Assembly (NCBI GenBank): GCA_028283825.1 | Contig: JAPWJW010000001.1 | Span: 558,001-622,000 of the forward strand | Reading direction: 5' to 3' | DNA from: Azospirillaceae bacterium | Lineage (GTDB): Bacteria > Pseudomonadota > Alphaproteobacteria > Azospirillales > Azospirillaceae | Length of the DNA stretch: 64,000 nt | Part shown: positions 17,803 through 31,754 of the stretch, in pieces | Layout of the letters: every line of letters starts with the position of its first letter | How positions within the stretch are numbered: the stretch's first letter is position 1 | Notes under the pieces: model-generated | Databases searched by the model: none | Seen by the model: only the letters and a program-made list of their open reading frames with translations | What the model was told of the DNA's origin: nothing | Translations under genes and position numbers: made by a program

Positions 17803-18330
17803 TCAGGCGTCGTAGCGGCCGGGAACCATGGTGCGCTCGATGCCGATGGGCCGCACCGGCAGGGCCAGGCCGTGGACACCCAGGGCGCCGACCATGGCGC
17901 GGGTGGCCACCAGCAGGCCGTCGGTGGTGCCGGGCTGCATCAGGTGCTCCATCAGGGCGTAGAACCGCGCCCGGCGGGTGGGGTCGTCCGACGGCTGCGC
18001 CAGGGACAAGAGGCGCAGCAACTGGCGTTCGTCCGGGGTCAGGTCCTGGCAGCCGGGGCAGCCGATGCGCGGCCGCTGCCGGGCCGACCGGCCGTACAGC
18101 AGCAGGAAGGCGCGGAAGGTGGCCATCACCTCGTCCGCGTCCTCGCCGCAGGCTTGCAGGAAGGCGTGGCGGATCATGGGACAGCCCCGGTGGGCGGGGG
18201 CGTGGCCGGCATAGGGTTGCGCCATGTGGCGCAGGCTCCACACCAGCAGCCTTTCCCCGGCGCTCAGTGTTTCCAGCGGGGCGGGCAGGGGCAGGCTGTC
18301 GCGGTGCAGGGCAAGCATGTCGTCGGGCAT
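17803..18330 (-). CDS. Hypothetical protein downstream of a Fur-like box
   Basis: A 175-residue soluble protein that I do not recognise. It contains RGCPMIRHAFLQACG and IGCPGCQDLTPDERQLLRLL, with a CPGC pair and other Cys that could bind metal or a cluster. No signal peptide or membrane segment is visible. I prefer ATG at 18330; an in-frame GTG at 18351 would add seven residues but would leave almost no leader after the 7-1-7 palindrome at 18370-18384. That palindrome resembles an iron-regulator box, so an iron-related role is possible but not shown. Confidence 0.7.
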   Translation of the reverse strand: MPDDMLALHRDSLPLPAPLETLSAGERLLVWSLRHMAQPYAGHAPAHRGCPMIRHAFLQACGEDADEVMATFRAFLLLYGRSARQRPRIGCPGCQDLTPDERQLLRLLSLAQPSDDPTRRARFYALMEHLMQPGTTDGLLVATRAMVGALGVHGLALPVRPIGIERTMVPGRYDA

Positions 18331-18369
18331 GTCGGGGTTCCCAGAGGTCACATCCAGGAAAGACGATAG

Positions 18370-18384
18370 TGCGAGTCACTCGCA
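18370..18384. promoter_or_regulatory. 7-1-7 palindrome, Fur-like box
   Basis: TGCGAGT-C-ACTCGCA is a perfect 7-1-7 inverted repeat with TG and CA ends, the architecture of Fur-family boxes. It lies 39 bases upstream of the preferred ATG at 18330. The half-site sequence differs from the classical TGATAAT, so the regulator could be another Fur paralogue. Confidence 0.5.
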
Positions 18385-18547
18385 ATCGCAAGCCGACATG
18401 GATCAAATCGACCGGAGTTTCCGCCACCCCTTTTGGCTGAGGCGCGCGGGATTTGACGGAACGTTAACCTATTCCCCCGATGGTGGGCGTAATGGCCGCA
18501 ACTAGACCGGGGGCGGGGACGCCATCCGGGACCGGAGGATATGGACG

Positions 18548-21064
18548 ATGCGTGATAACGGGCCGGTGACCAATCGCGAGGTCGAGTTCGGGAAGGATGA
18601 GTTGCTGGTGTCCCGCACCGACCCGTCGGGCCGCATCACCTACGCCAACCGCGCCTTCGTCCGCGTCAGCGGTTATGAGTCGGACGAACTGATCGGCGCG
18701 CCGCACAACCTGGTCCGCCATCCCGACATGCCCAAGGCCGCCTTCGCCGATTTGTGGGCCACCATCCGCGCCGGCCGCCCCTGGGACGGCCTGGTCAAGA
18801 ACCGCACCAAGCAAGGTGACTACTACTGGGTGCGCGCCAACGTCACCCCGGTGATGGAAGGCGGCCTGCTGGCCGGCTACGTCTCCATCCGCAGCAAGCC
18901 CAGCCGGGAAGAGGTGCGGGCCGCCGAATCGGTGTACGCCGAACTGCGCGCCGGCCGGGGCGCCCTGAAGGACGGCGCCGTCATCGCCACCGGCCTGGCC
19001 GCCCGCGCCCGCCGATTCGTGGACAGCGTGCGGGGCCGCATGATCCTGACCATGGGCACGCTGATCGCCTGCACCCTGGTGGCCGGCGGCCTGCGTTTCA
19101 TGGGTCTGGGCGGTGGTGCCGAATCCGGCGACCACGCCGCCTGGCTGTGGGCCAATGGCGCCATCATCCTGGTGTCGCTGCTGGCCTCCGTCATCGGCGG
19201 CAGCGTGGTGATGGCGACCCTGCGCCGCGCGCTCGCCCGGCAGGAGGCGCACTTCACCGCCGTGGCCGCCGGTGACTTCGGCCATGCCATCCCGGCCGAC
19301 CCCACGGCCGAATTCCAGACCCTGACCAGCGCCATGCGCGCCCTGCGCGCCCGCCTGGCCTTCAGCCTGGACCAGCGGGGCGAGTTGACCGAACGCGCAC
19401 GGGAAGAGGCGCGCATGGCGCTGCTGGAAACCTGCCGCGCGATCGAGGCCGACCTGAACGCCACCTGGATGGGCGTGGAACGGGGCAGCCGCCGCGCCGT
19501 CGCGGGGGTGGAACAGCTGAAGCACGCCATGGTGGTGGTGCGTGAGAACACCGTGGCGGTATCGGCCGCCGCCGAACAGGCCAGCGGCAACGCCGGCAAC
19601 GTCGCCGCCGCCACCGAACAGCTGAGTGCCGCGGGGGATGAGATCGCCCGCCAGGCCGCCCGGTCCAGCGATGTCGCCCGCCGCGCGGTCGACAGCGCCC
19701 AGCAGGCCGCCGGTGCGGTGGAGCGGATGGAGGAGGCGACCCGCCAGATCGGCAGTGTCACCGACCTGATCGCCAACATCGCCGGGCAGACCAACCTGCT
19801 GGCCCTGAACGCCACCATCGAGGCGGCACGCGCGGGTGAGGCCGGCAAGGGCTTCGCCGTCGTGGCGCATGAGGTCAAGTCGCTGTCCGGCCAGACGCAA
19901 CGGGCGACGGACGAGATCGGCGCCCAGGTGTCGGGCCTGCGCGGCGCCGTGGCCGCCAGTGTCGATGCCATCCGCGCCGTCATCACCGTGATCGGCGAAA
20001 TCAACGAGGCCTCGGCCTCCACTGCCGCGGCGGTGGAGGAGCAGTCGGCCGCCAACGCGGAAATCGGCCGCAGCGCGTCGGAGTCCGCTGGTGCCGCGCA
20101 GCAGGTGTCGCACAGCGTGGGTGGCATCCGCGGCCAGTCGGATGAGATCGCGTCTATCGCCGCCGCCCTGGACATGCGCGTGGGCGAGACGCAAAGCGCG
20201 GTGGAGGATCTGAAGCGCCGCATGACCATCGCGCTACGCCAATCGCTGGCCGGTGACCGCCGCGCCGCCGACCGCGTGCCCTGCGACGTGCCGGCGACGC
20301 TGGAGGTGGCGGGCCGCCGCTTGGGCGGCCGCCTGCAGGATATCTCGTCCCGCGGCGCCCTGGTCCTGGTGGACGACCTGCCCACCCTGTCCGACCAGCA
20401 GGAGGTGGCGTTGACCATCGACGGCCCCGGCACCCTGGCGGCCACCGTGGCGGGCATCAGCGAACTGGGCCTGCACCTGTGCTTCGTCCATGTCGACCTT
20501 GCCACGCAGGACCGGCTGAACACCCTGCTGACCGATGTCGTCGAACGCCACCGGTCCTTTATCGAACTGGCGCAGAACGCCGCCGGCCGCATGGCGATGG
20601 CGCTGCAGGCGGCAGTGGATGGCGGTGAGATCAGCGAGGACGACCTGTTCTCCCCGCAGTTGGAGGCCGTCAGCGGCACCGACCCGCAGCAATATATGGC
20701 GCCTTACACCGACCTGACCGACCGGGTGTTCCCGGGCATCCAGGAACCGGTGGCGGCTGGCGATCCGCGCATCCAGTTCTGTGCCGCCGTGGTGCCCTCA
20801 GGCTATCTGCCCACCCACATGAAGCGCGTGTCGCAGGCCCAACGCCCGGGCGAATACGATTGGAACGTGGCCAACAGCCGCAACCGCCGCCTGTTCAACG
20901 ACCGCGCCGGCCTGGCCGCCGGCCGCAACACCGGCGACTATCTGGTCCAGTCCTATCCCCGGGACATGGGCGGCGGCGTCACCGTGCGCCTGACCGAGGT
21001 CGATGCCCCCATCCGGGTGCACGGCCGGGTCTGGGGCAACGTCCGAATCGCCTTCAAGGACTGA
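18548..21064 (+). CDS. PAS-MCP-PilZ chemoreceptor (aerotaxis-like)
   Basis: An 838-residue chemotaxis transducer. An Aer-like PAS domain sits at the N-terminus ([37 protein letters not shown]), followed by two membrane helices (about 160-180 and 197-220) and a HAMP-like linker. The MCP signalling domain contains the hairpin [20 protein letters not shown] (about residues 415-435). A PilZ domain follows (about 568-665; RRAADRVPC and DISSRGALV), which should bind c-di-GMP. The C-terminal 150 residues contain [20 protein letters not shown], a conserved tail whose function I do not know. GGAGG at 18534-18538 selects ATG 18548. A TTAACCTA motif lies at 18464. Confidence 0.92.
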   Translation: MRDNGPVTNREVEFGKDELLVSRTDPSGRITYANRAFVRVSGYESDELIGAPHNLVRHPDMPKAAFADLWATIRAGRPWDGLVKNRTKQGDYYWVRANVTPVMEGGLLAGYVSIRSKPSREEVRAAESVYAELRAGRGALKDGAVIATGLAARARRFVDSVRGRMILTMGTLIACTLVAGGLRFMGLGGGAESGDHAAWLWANGAIILVSLLASVIGGSVVMATLRRALARQEAHFTAVAAGDFGHAIPADPTAEFQTLTSAMRALRARLAFSLDQRGELTERAREEARMALLETCRAIEADLNATWMGVERGSRRAVAGVEQLKHAMVVVRENTVAVSAAAEQASGNAGNVAAATEQLSAAGDEIARQAARSSDVARRAVDSAQQAAGAVERMEEATRQIGSVTDLIANIAGQTNLLALNATIEAARAGEAGKGFAVVAHEVKSLSGQTQRATDEIGAQVSGLRGAVAASVDAIRAVITVIGEINEASASTAAAVEEQSAANAEIGRSASESAGAAQQVSHSVGGIRGQSDEIASIAAALDMRVGETQSAVEDLKRRMTIALRQSLAGDRRAADRVPCDVPATLEVAGRRLGGRLQDISSRGALVLVDDLPTLSDQQEVALTIDGPGTLAATVAGISELGLHLCFVHVDLATQDRLNTLLTDVVERHRSFIELAQNAAGRMAMALQAAVDGGEISEDDLFSPQLEAVSGTDPQQYMAPYTDLTDRVFPGIQEPVAAGDPRIQFCAAVVPSGYLPTHMKRVSQAQRPGEYDWNVANSRNRRLFNDRAGLAAGRNTGDYLVQSYPRDMGGGVTVRLTEVDAPIRVHGRVWGNVRIAFKD

Positions 21065-21184
21065 AAAGTTCGCTTTGAGGTGTTGGGTTAAAATTTTTGG
21101 CAAGCCGTCAATATTAAAACGGTCGAGGCGGGGGCGCCGCCGCCATGCGGGAATCGGGACGGTTCCCGCCTTTACGCCAGGGCC

Positions 21185-21223
21185 GGCCGGCTTTACAGGG
21201 GACGCGAAACTGTAAAGCCGGCC
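21185..21223. promoter_or_regulatory. 14-bp inverted repeat upstream of XRE-cupin gene
   Basis: GGCCGGCTTTACAG (21185-21198) and its exact complement (21210-21223) with an 11-base spacer. It lies 78 bases before the XRE regulator ATG and 120 bases after the chemoreceptor stop, without a T-run. It may be an operator (CTTTACAG half-sites) or a hairpin ending the upstream transcript. Confidence 0.5.
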
Positions 21224-21301
21224 ACGCACCCAGGGACCCCGCCGCAACGGGAGAAGGCCTGAAGGGGGAAAGCGGGCCGGGGGCCGACAGGGGGCTTTCC
21301 C

Positions 21302-21922
21302 ATGCAGATTGCGACCACGACCGAACGCCGGCGGCAGATGCCCATGGGCGACCGCATCCGCGCCCGCCGCAAGGCGCTGGGCCTGACCTTGCAGCAGGTG
21401 GCCGCACGCTCTGGCCTGTCCGCCCCCTTCATCAGCCAGGCGGAACGGGATCTCAGCGTGCCGTCGCTGGTGTCGCTGCTGGCGCTGGCCGACGCGCTGA
21501 CCGTGGAACTCAGCTATTTCATGGAGGTGCCGGACAGCGGCGCCATCGTCCACCGCGCCGCCAAGCCCAACCGCATCACGGTGGACAGCCCCGTCGATTA
21601 CATCGACCTGGCGTCCAACCTGGAAGACCGCAAGCTGGACATTATCCTGATGCGGGTGCCGCCGGGCCACGCCTTCCCCACCGACCAGCGCAGCGGTGAG
21701 GATTTCCTGTACGTCATCGAGGGCGAGATGACCGGCGTGGTGGGCAAGACCAAGGCCAAGCTGGGCGCCGGCGACAGCCTGCATTTCGACAGCATGCAAG
21801 CGCACAGCGCCCGCAATACCTCGGACGAAGAAGTACTGCTGCTGTACGTCGGCACGCCGTCGATGTTCGCGAAGACGGTGCATAGCGTCATCGCGCCTGA
21901 GGCGGATGACGACCAGGACTGA
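21302..21922 (+). CDS. XRE-family regulator with cupin sensor domain
   Basis: A 206-residue regulator. The N-terminal helix-turn-helix is RIRARRKALGLTLQQVAARS with GLSAPFISQAERDLSVPSL, and the C-terminal cupin (about residues 115-195) contains GEDFLYVIEGEMTG and GDSLHFDSMQAHSARN. This architecture is shared by PuuR/SutR-like repressors that sense small metabolites with the cupin. It is transcribed toward the prolyl oligopeptidase gene, which starts 125 bases later and may be a target. The 14-bp inverted repeat at 21185-21223 is a candidate operator. Confidence 0.92.
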   Translation: MQIATTTERRRQMPMGDRIRARRKALGLTLQQVAARSGLSAPFISQAERDLSVPSLVSLLALADALTVELSYFMEVPDSGAIVHRAAKPNRITVDSPVDYIDLASNLEDRKLDIILMRVPPGHAFPTDQRSGEDFLYVIEGEMTGVVGKTKAKLGAGDSLHFDSMQAHSARNTSDEEVLLLYVGTPSMFAKTVHSVIAPEADDDQD

Positions 21923-22047
21923 TATCGGCGGCATTCATGGCGCAGGCATATTGAATCCGATCCCCTCCTGCCCCACTACTAAGGGCAACGATGGATGGCG
22001 GCGCCGCATCCCGGGGGCAGCCGGGTGGCCGCCACGGATGGGGTTAC

Positions 22048-24174
22048 ATGAAACACACGTTGCGCGCCTTGCTGCTGTCCCCCGGCCTGTTGCTGGGGGC
22101 GGTTCCCGCCTTTGCCGAAACCCCCGTCCCCCCGGCCAACGGCATCCCCGACGATCCCCGGTCGTGGATGGAGGATATGGCCAATCCCCAGGCGCTGGAC
22201 TGGGCCAAGGCGGAAACCGACCGTTCCACCGCCGTGCTGCAGGCCGACCCGCGTTATCCCACCTTGCTGGCGGAGGCGACGGCCATCGCCGAGTCGCGTG
22301 ATCGGGTTCCGGGCGTCAGTTTCCGGGGCGATGCCGTCTATAATTTCTGGCAGGACGCGACCCACGTGCAGGGCATCTGGCGCACCACCACGCTGGACAG
22401 CTTCCGCAAAACCGAACCGGCTTGGCAGGCCGTGCTGGACGTGGACGCCCTGGCCAAGGCCGAGGGCGTGAAATGGGTGTTCAAGGGGACCGACTGTGAT
22501 GAGGAAACCCACCGCCACTGCATGATCCAGCTGTCGGATGGCGGCGAGGACGCGGTCATCCTGCGGGAATTCGACCTGAAGACCCGCTCCTTCGTCCACG
22601 GCGGCTTCACCCTGCCGCGCGGCAAGCAGTCGGTCACCTGGGCCGACCCCGACACCCTGCTGGTGGCCCGCGAGTGGGGCCCCGACACCCTGACGCCGTC
22701 GGGCTATCCCTACATCGTGAAGGCGCTGAAGCGCGGTCAGCCACTGGACCAGGCGCGTGATGTCTTCCGGGGCGAGAAGACGGACATGAGCGTGGGCGCG
22801 GAAACCTTCCGTGACGCCCAGGGCCGCCAGGCGGTGGTCATCGTCCGCAACCGCAGCTTCTTCGAGGCGGAACAATATCTGGTGGCGGGCGGTGATGTGA
22901 AACGCCTGGCGCTGCCCCTGAAATCCCGCATCCATGGCCTGCACGATGGCCAGATGATCGTGGAGGTGAAGGAAGACTGGGATGCCGGTGGCACCCATGT
23001 CACCCAGGGTAGCGTCGTGGCCCTGGACCTGGCGGCGCTGGCGGCCGATCCCGATCATCCCCACCCGGCGGTGGTCTATGCCCCGACACCGCGGGAGGGC
23101 CTGACCGATATCGACTTCACCCGCCATCACCTGCTGCTGGGCCTGACCGACAATGTGAAGGGTCGCGTGTACGTGGCCGATCGCAATGCCGACGGCACCT
23201 GGCGCCGCGCCCAGCTGCAGCTGCCGGATAACGCCGCCATCAGCATCACGGGTGCCGACCGCGACCATGACCGCATCTTCGTCACCGTTGCGGGTTTCCT
23301 GGATCCGCTGACCCTGTCCCTGGTCGACACCAACACCGGTGCGGTGGAAAAGCTGAAATCCACCCCGCCGCAGTTCGACGCGTCCAAGGCGGTGGTGGAA
23401 CAGCGCGAGGCCGTGTCCAGCGACGGCACGCGCGTGCCCTATTTCGTGGTGCGGCCGCGCGACTTGGCCTTCGACGGGTCCACGCCCACCCTGCTGTACG
23501 CATACGGCGGATTCGAAGTCCCGATGCTGCCGCGCTACCTGGGCGCCACCGGCAAGCTGTGGCTGGAACGGGGCGGCGCTTACGTCCTGGCCAACATCCG
23601 CGGCGGCGGCGAATTCGGCCCCGCCTGGCATGAGGCCGGGCTGAAGACCAAGCGCCAGGTCATCTATGACGACTTCGCCGCCGTCGCCCGCGACCTGATC
23701 GCCACCAAGCTGACCAGCACGCGGCGCTTAGGGATTGAGGGCGGTTCCAACGGCGGTCTGCTGATGGGGGTGGAGTTCACCCAGCATCCGGAGCTGTGGC
23801 GTGCCGTCGTCATCCAGGTGCCCTTGCTGGACATGCTGCGGTTCCCCGTCATCGGCGCCGGTGCCTCATGGGTGGGGGAATATGGCGATCCGTCCGTACC
23901 GGAGGAGCGCGCCTTCCTGGCCGGCATCTCGCCCTACAATAATATCAAGGCAGGGGTGAGTTATCCGGAACCCTTGTTCGTGACTTCCGCCAAGGATGAC
24001 CGGGTCAATCCCGGCCACGCCCGCAAAATGGCGGCCAAGATGAAGGACATGGGCCTACCCTACCTCTATTACGAAAATACCGAGGGCGGTCACGCGGCCA
24101 GCGCCAACCTGAAGGAAACCGCCAGGCGGCAAGCGCTGGAGTTCACCTACCTTTTACGGAAACTCAAGGATTAG
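22048..24174 (+). CDS. Prolyl oligopeptidase family serine peptidase (S9), secreted
   Basis: A 708-residue S9A peptidase. The ATG at 22048 starts a good signal peptide (MKHTLRALLLSPGLLLGAVP, cleavage near AFA-E), so the enzyme is periplasmic or exported. A seven-bladed propeller precedes the alpha/beta hydrolase domain with nucleophile GGSNGG (about residue 567), Asp in DDRVNPGHA (about 650) and His in EGGHAA (about 681). GGAEYV-type family features such as ANIRGGGEFGPAWH are present. It resembles bacterial prolyl endopeptidases that cleave short Pro-containing peptides. A second, broken homologue follows directly. Confidence 0.93.
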   Translation: MKHTLRALLLSPGLLLGAVPAFAETPVPPANGIPDDPRSWMEDMANPQALDWAKAETDRSTAVLQADPRYPTLLAEATAIAESRDRVPGVSFRGDAVYNFWQDATHVQGIWRTTTLDSFRKTEPAWQAVLDVDALAKAEGVKWVFKGTDCDEETHRHCMIQLSDGGEDAVILREFDLKTRSFVHGGFTLPRGKQSVTWADPDTLLVAREWGPDTLTPSGYPYIVKALKRGQPLDQARDVFRGEKTDMSVGAETFRDAQGRQAVVIVRNRSFFEAEQYLVAGGDVKRLALPLKSRIHGLHDGQMIVEVKEDWDAGGTHVTQGSVVALDLAALAADPDHPHPAVVYAPTPREGLTDIDFTRHHLLLGLTDNVKGRVYVADRNADGTWRRAQLQLPDNAAISITGADRDHDRIFVTVAGFLDPLTLSLVDTNTGAVEKLKSTPPQFDASKAVVEQREAVSSDGTRVPYFVVRPRDLAFDGSTPTLLYAYGGFEVPMLPRYLGATGKLWLERGGAYVLANIRGGGEFGPAWHEAGLKTKRQVIYDDFAAVARDLIATKLTSTRRLGIEGGSNGGLLMGVEFTQHPELWRAVVIQVPLLDMLRFPVIGAGASWVGEYGDPSVPEERAFLAGISPYNNIKAGVSYPEPLFVTSAKDDRVNPGHARKMAAKMKDMGLPYLYYENTEGGHAASANLKETARRQALEFTYLLRKLKD

Positions 24175-24190
24175 GGATCAACCTCGGACA

Positions 24191-24213
24191 GGGGCCGGAA
24201 GTTCCGCCCCCTT
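24191..24213 (+). terminator. Possible intrinsic terminator after prolyl oligopeptidase
   Basis: GGGGCCGGA and TCCGCCCC form a GC-rich hairpin 17 bases after the stop codon. There is no T-run, so this is a weak call. Confidence 0.3.
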
Positions 24214-24326
24214 CCACCGTTCCGGGTTGCCGGCAGGTGCCGGCCCCGGATCGGGTTCCTGATCCGCCCGAGGCCCCGCGTCCCATGCCGTCCGTTTCGT
24301 TTCTCGCATCCGCTCGTTCCAAGGCT

Positions 24327-24453
24327 CCCTCAAGCGCCGGGCGCCAGCATCCGCTGGCTTGGCTGATCCTCGCTTTCCAGTCCGCCTTCGGCTCCCCGGA
24401 AAGCTCCGGCGGCCCCGGTCGGGGCCTAGGGTGTCACGGTTCAAAATACCGTG
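24327..24453 (-). repeat. Structured intergenic repeat, copy C (inverted)
   Basis: Third copy, on the minus strand. On that strand the 5' hairpin is CACGGT-ATTTTGA-ACCGTG (24453-24435), P1 is GGCCCC-GACC-GGGGCC (a different stem from copies A and B, with pairing kept), P2 is GCTTTCC with GGAAAGC, and P3 is GCCAGC-GGAT-GCTGGC. It ends just before the start of the broken prolyl oligopeptidase, which therefore lacks a recognisable ribosome binding site. Confidence 0.87.
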
Positions 24454-24461
24454 CCGTCGCC

Positions 24462-26611
24462 ATGGTTCCCACCGCACTTCTGGCGTTGTCGCTGGCTGCC
24501 TGCGCGCAAGGCCCCCGGGATGAGGCGGCGCCGCCACTGTCCGGCCTGTCCTCCACCTACACCGATCCCTACGCTTGGCTGGAAACCCCGGAATCGCCCG
24601 ACGCGCTGGCCTGGGTGGCGCAGCAGAACAAGCGCACGCTGGCGGCGCTGAGCCAGGACGCGCCCCTGGCCGACTTCACCACCACCGCCACCAGCCTGGT
24701 CCATGAGGCCGGCGTGGAAGAGGGCGGCGTGGGCGGCGGCCAGCCCTCGGCCGGGGCGGTGGACGGCAAGGATCCCGCCGTCACCACCATCGACGGCGTG
24801 CGCCATGTCTATGCCGGTTCCAACTGCTACGGCACCGTGGACCCCGATGCGCCCATGGTCGCCGGGGCCGATCCGGTGATTTCCGGCCGCACCTGCCTCA
24901 TCTCCCTGTCGCGCACCGGCGAGGACGCGGTGGAGGTGCGGGAATACGATCCGGTGGCCAAGGTTTACGTGCCCGGCGGTTTCCACCTGCCCTACGCCAA
25001 GCAGACGGTGGTGTGGCTGGACCATGACACCCTGCTGGTCGCCCGGGGGTCTGAAGGGAATGAGGGCGGCCTGACCACCTCCGGCTACCCCTATGTCGTC
25101 AAGGTGGTGGAGCGCGGCCAGAACCTGGCGAACGCGCACGAGATTTTCCGCGGCCGCGTCACCGACACCTCCGTCAGCCCGGCCATCCTGCGTGACCGCC
25201 AGGGCCACCGCGCCATCGTCCTGGTGCGGCGTCCCAGCTACTTCACCACCGAACATTATTTGGTGGAAGGCCGCCGCACGCTGAGGCTGGGCCTGCCGCC
25301 CCTGGCGGAACTGGCCGTGCTGGCCAACGGCCAGCTGGTGGTGAAGCTGGGCCAGGACTGGCAGACGGCCGACGGCCACACCTTCCCCGGCGGGTCCTAT
25401 GTCTCCGTCGACCTGGACGCCGCGCGACGCGACCCGACCCGCCTGCGCGCCTCGATCGTCTATCAGCCGGGGCCGCATGAGGCGGTGACCAACCTGGTGA
25501 AGGCCCGGTCGCACCTGGTGGTGACCAGTGATGAGAACGTGCGCGGCCGCCTGACGGTGCTGACCCGCACCGATGACGCCTGGAAATCGGCGCGCGTGGC
25601 CCTGCCCGACATGTCCGCCGTCAGCATCAAGACCAGCAGTGAGGATAAGGACAGGGTGACGGTCACCGTCGCCGGCTTCCTGTCGCCCACGGCGCAATGG
25701 TCGGTGGATCTGGACAGCGCCACCGCCACCCTGGCCAAGGCCGGCGCCCCAGGCTTCGACGCCGGCCCCTACACCGTGGACCAGTGGCAGGCGGTGTCCG
25801 TCGACGGCACGCGCGTGCCCTAAATTTCATCGTCCACCGCCGCGACATGCCGCTGAACGGCGACAACCCGACCCTGCTGACCGCCTATGGCGGGTTCAAC
25901 CTGTCGCGCCTGCCGACATATTCCGCCACCATCGGCCGACTGTGGCTGGACCGGGGCGGGGTCTACGTCGTGGCCAACATCCGGGGTGGTGGCGAGTTCG
26001 GTCCCGCCTGGCACGACGCGGCGCTGAAGACCCATCGGCAGAAGTCGTTCGACGATTTCACCGCCGTGGCGCGCGACCTGATCGGCCGCCAGGTGACGCG
26101 GTCGGCCCGCCTGGGCATCAGCGGCGGGTCCAACGGCGGCCTGCTGATGGGCGTGGAACTGACCCAGCACCCCGAGCTGTGGGGGGCGGTCGCCATCAAG
26201 GTGCCGCTCCTGGACATGCTGCGTTATGAGGCCATCGCCGCTGGTTCGTCCTGGGTGGCGGAATACGGCAGCGTGGCGGTGCCGGAGGAACGGGCCTTCC
26301 TGGCCAGTTATTCCCCCTACCAGCGACTGGACCCGACCAAGGCCTATCCCGAAACCCTGATCATGACCGCCACCCATGACGATCGCGTGGGGCCGGGCCA
26401 CGCCCGCAAGTTCGCGGCGCGGATGGAGGCGCTGGGCAAGCCCGTGCTGTTCTATGAAAGTGACGAGGGCGGCCACGGCACGCGCGGCCTGGACGACGCG
26501 GCCCGCGCCCGGGGGCCCGCCCTGGAACTGGCCTATTTCGCCGCCCGCCTGATGCCGCAGCGGCGTGAGGCCCTGCCGGCCGGTCAAGTCGTGGCGGGTG
26601 CGGGTAACTGA
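24462..26611 (+). pseudogene. Prolyl oligopeptidase (S9) lipoprotein gene, frameshifted
   Basis: A second S9A peptidase, tandem paralogue of the gene at 22048. The N-terminus at ATG 24462 is a lipoprotein signal (LLALSLAAC). The first frame runs in register with the paralogue through VSVDGTRVP and then stops at 25821-25823; the peptidase domain continues in another frame from FIVHRRD with GGSNGG, DDRVGPGHA and EGGHG intact to 26611. Two extra bases (or one missing) in CCCTAAATTTC explain the break. If real, only a truncated propeller is made. Inverted repeat copies C and D lie immediately on each side. A sequencing error cannot be excluded. Confidence 0.85.
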
Positions 26612-26615
26612 TGCC

Positions 26616-26778
26616 AGCGGCACGGGGTTCTGACTCGTGCCGCTGTAGGCTGCGACGGCAGCCGCCGGAAGTTTCCGGGGAACGAAGTGGATTGGAAACT
26701 GAGGATCAGCCAAGGGCGCGGATGCGCCCGCCCGGCGCCTGAGGGGCGGCATATGAACGGTCACGTTCAAGTGCCGCT
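26616..26778 (+). repeat. Structured intergenic repeat, copy D
   Basis: Fourth copy, beginning 5 bases after the stop of the broken peptidase. The 5' hairpin is AGCGGCACG (26616-26624) with CGTGCCGCT (26636-26644). P1 is GGCTGC-GACG-GCAGCC, P2 is AGTTTCC pairing with GGAAACT, and P3 is GGGCGC-GGAT-GCGCCC (26714-26729). The 3' hairpin joins GCGGCA..TGAAC (26746-26758) with GTTCA..TGCCGC (26765-26777). The outermost AGCGGCAC and GTGCCGCT also form terminal inverted repeats. Confidence 0.88.
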
Positions 26779-26859
26779 GATATGAGTCCTCTCCCTCCGC
26801 ACCATGGACGGGGCGCGTGACGGGTGCGACAACAGGCGATGGCTGGTGGGGGAGACGGC

Positions 26860-31197
<4,338 letters not shown>

Positions 31198-31228
31198 TGT
31201 CTGATCACCGTTTTATGGAGAGCAGGGC

Positions 31229-31615
31229 ATGAGCAAGGGCGCCATCGTATTCGCCGAGGACGAGCCGACCCTACGCGCCATGATCGGCACGTTGCTGAAG
31301 ACCGGCGGCTATACGCCCGTGCCCGTCTCCGATGGGGCCGAATGCCTGCGGATGCTGAGCCAAGTGCAGCCCCGCGCCCTGCTGCTGGATATCGCCATGC
31401 CCACCATGGACGGGTTGCAGACCCTGAAGGCCGTGCGGGGCAGCCACGCCCTCTCCTCCATCCCCGTCATCATGGTGACCAGCCACGCCGAGGCCGACGT
31501 GCTGCAGGAAGCCCTGCGCGGCGGGGCGGCCGGCGTCATCCTGAAGCCGTTCAAGCCCAGCGAGTTCGTCATCCGCATGGAACGCTGCATGGCGCAGGCG
31601 CGGGGGCGGCGGTAA
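31229..31615 (+). CDS. Single-domain response regulator (CheY-like)
   Basis: A 128-residue stand-alone receiver. The acidic pair is EDE near residue 10, the phospho-acceptor Asp is in LLLDIAMP (about residue 54), the conserved Thr/Ser is VTSH and the Lys is in LKPF. No output domain is present. It begins 31 bases after the hybrid kinase and is probably the downstream partner of its HPt domain, or feeds back on motility as CheY-like proteins do. Confidence 0.93.
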   Translation: MSKGAIVFAEDEPTLRAMIGTLLKTGGYTPVPVSDGAECLRMLSQVQPRALLLDIAMPTMDGLQTLKAVRGSHALSSIPVIMVTSHAEADVLQEALRGGAAGVILKPFKPSEFVIRMERCMAQARGRR

Positions 31616-31673
31616 TAGGGCGCGGTCGCCGCGAATGGGTGCCGGTGCCATAAAGCATGATGCGGCCGCCCGG

Positions 31674-31739
31674 CAGGCGGTCCCGGATGAACCGACCGCC
31701 TGAACACACGCCGCTGCCCCCGGGGAAGGGCGGGCAGCG
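31674..31739. terminator. Two tandem inverted repeats between convergent genes
   Basis: CAGGCGGTC (31674-31682) pairs with GACCGCCTG (31694-31702), and CGCTGCCC (31712-31719) pairs with GGGCAGCG (31732-31739). They sit between the convergent receiver and PhyH genes and could end transcription from both sides, although neither has a T-run. Confidence 0.45.
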
Positions 31740-31754
31740 CGCGGACCCGATTCA

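Noticed and set aside
24237-24461. N-terminal extension of the second prolyl oligopeptidase frame
   Set aside because: This stretch is encoded by repeat copy C and its flank; the lipoprotein signal begins at 24462.
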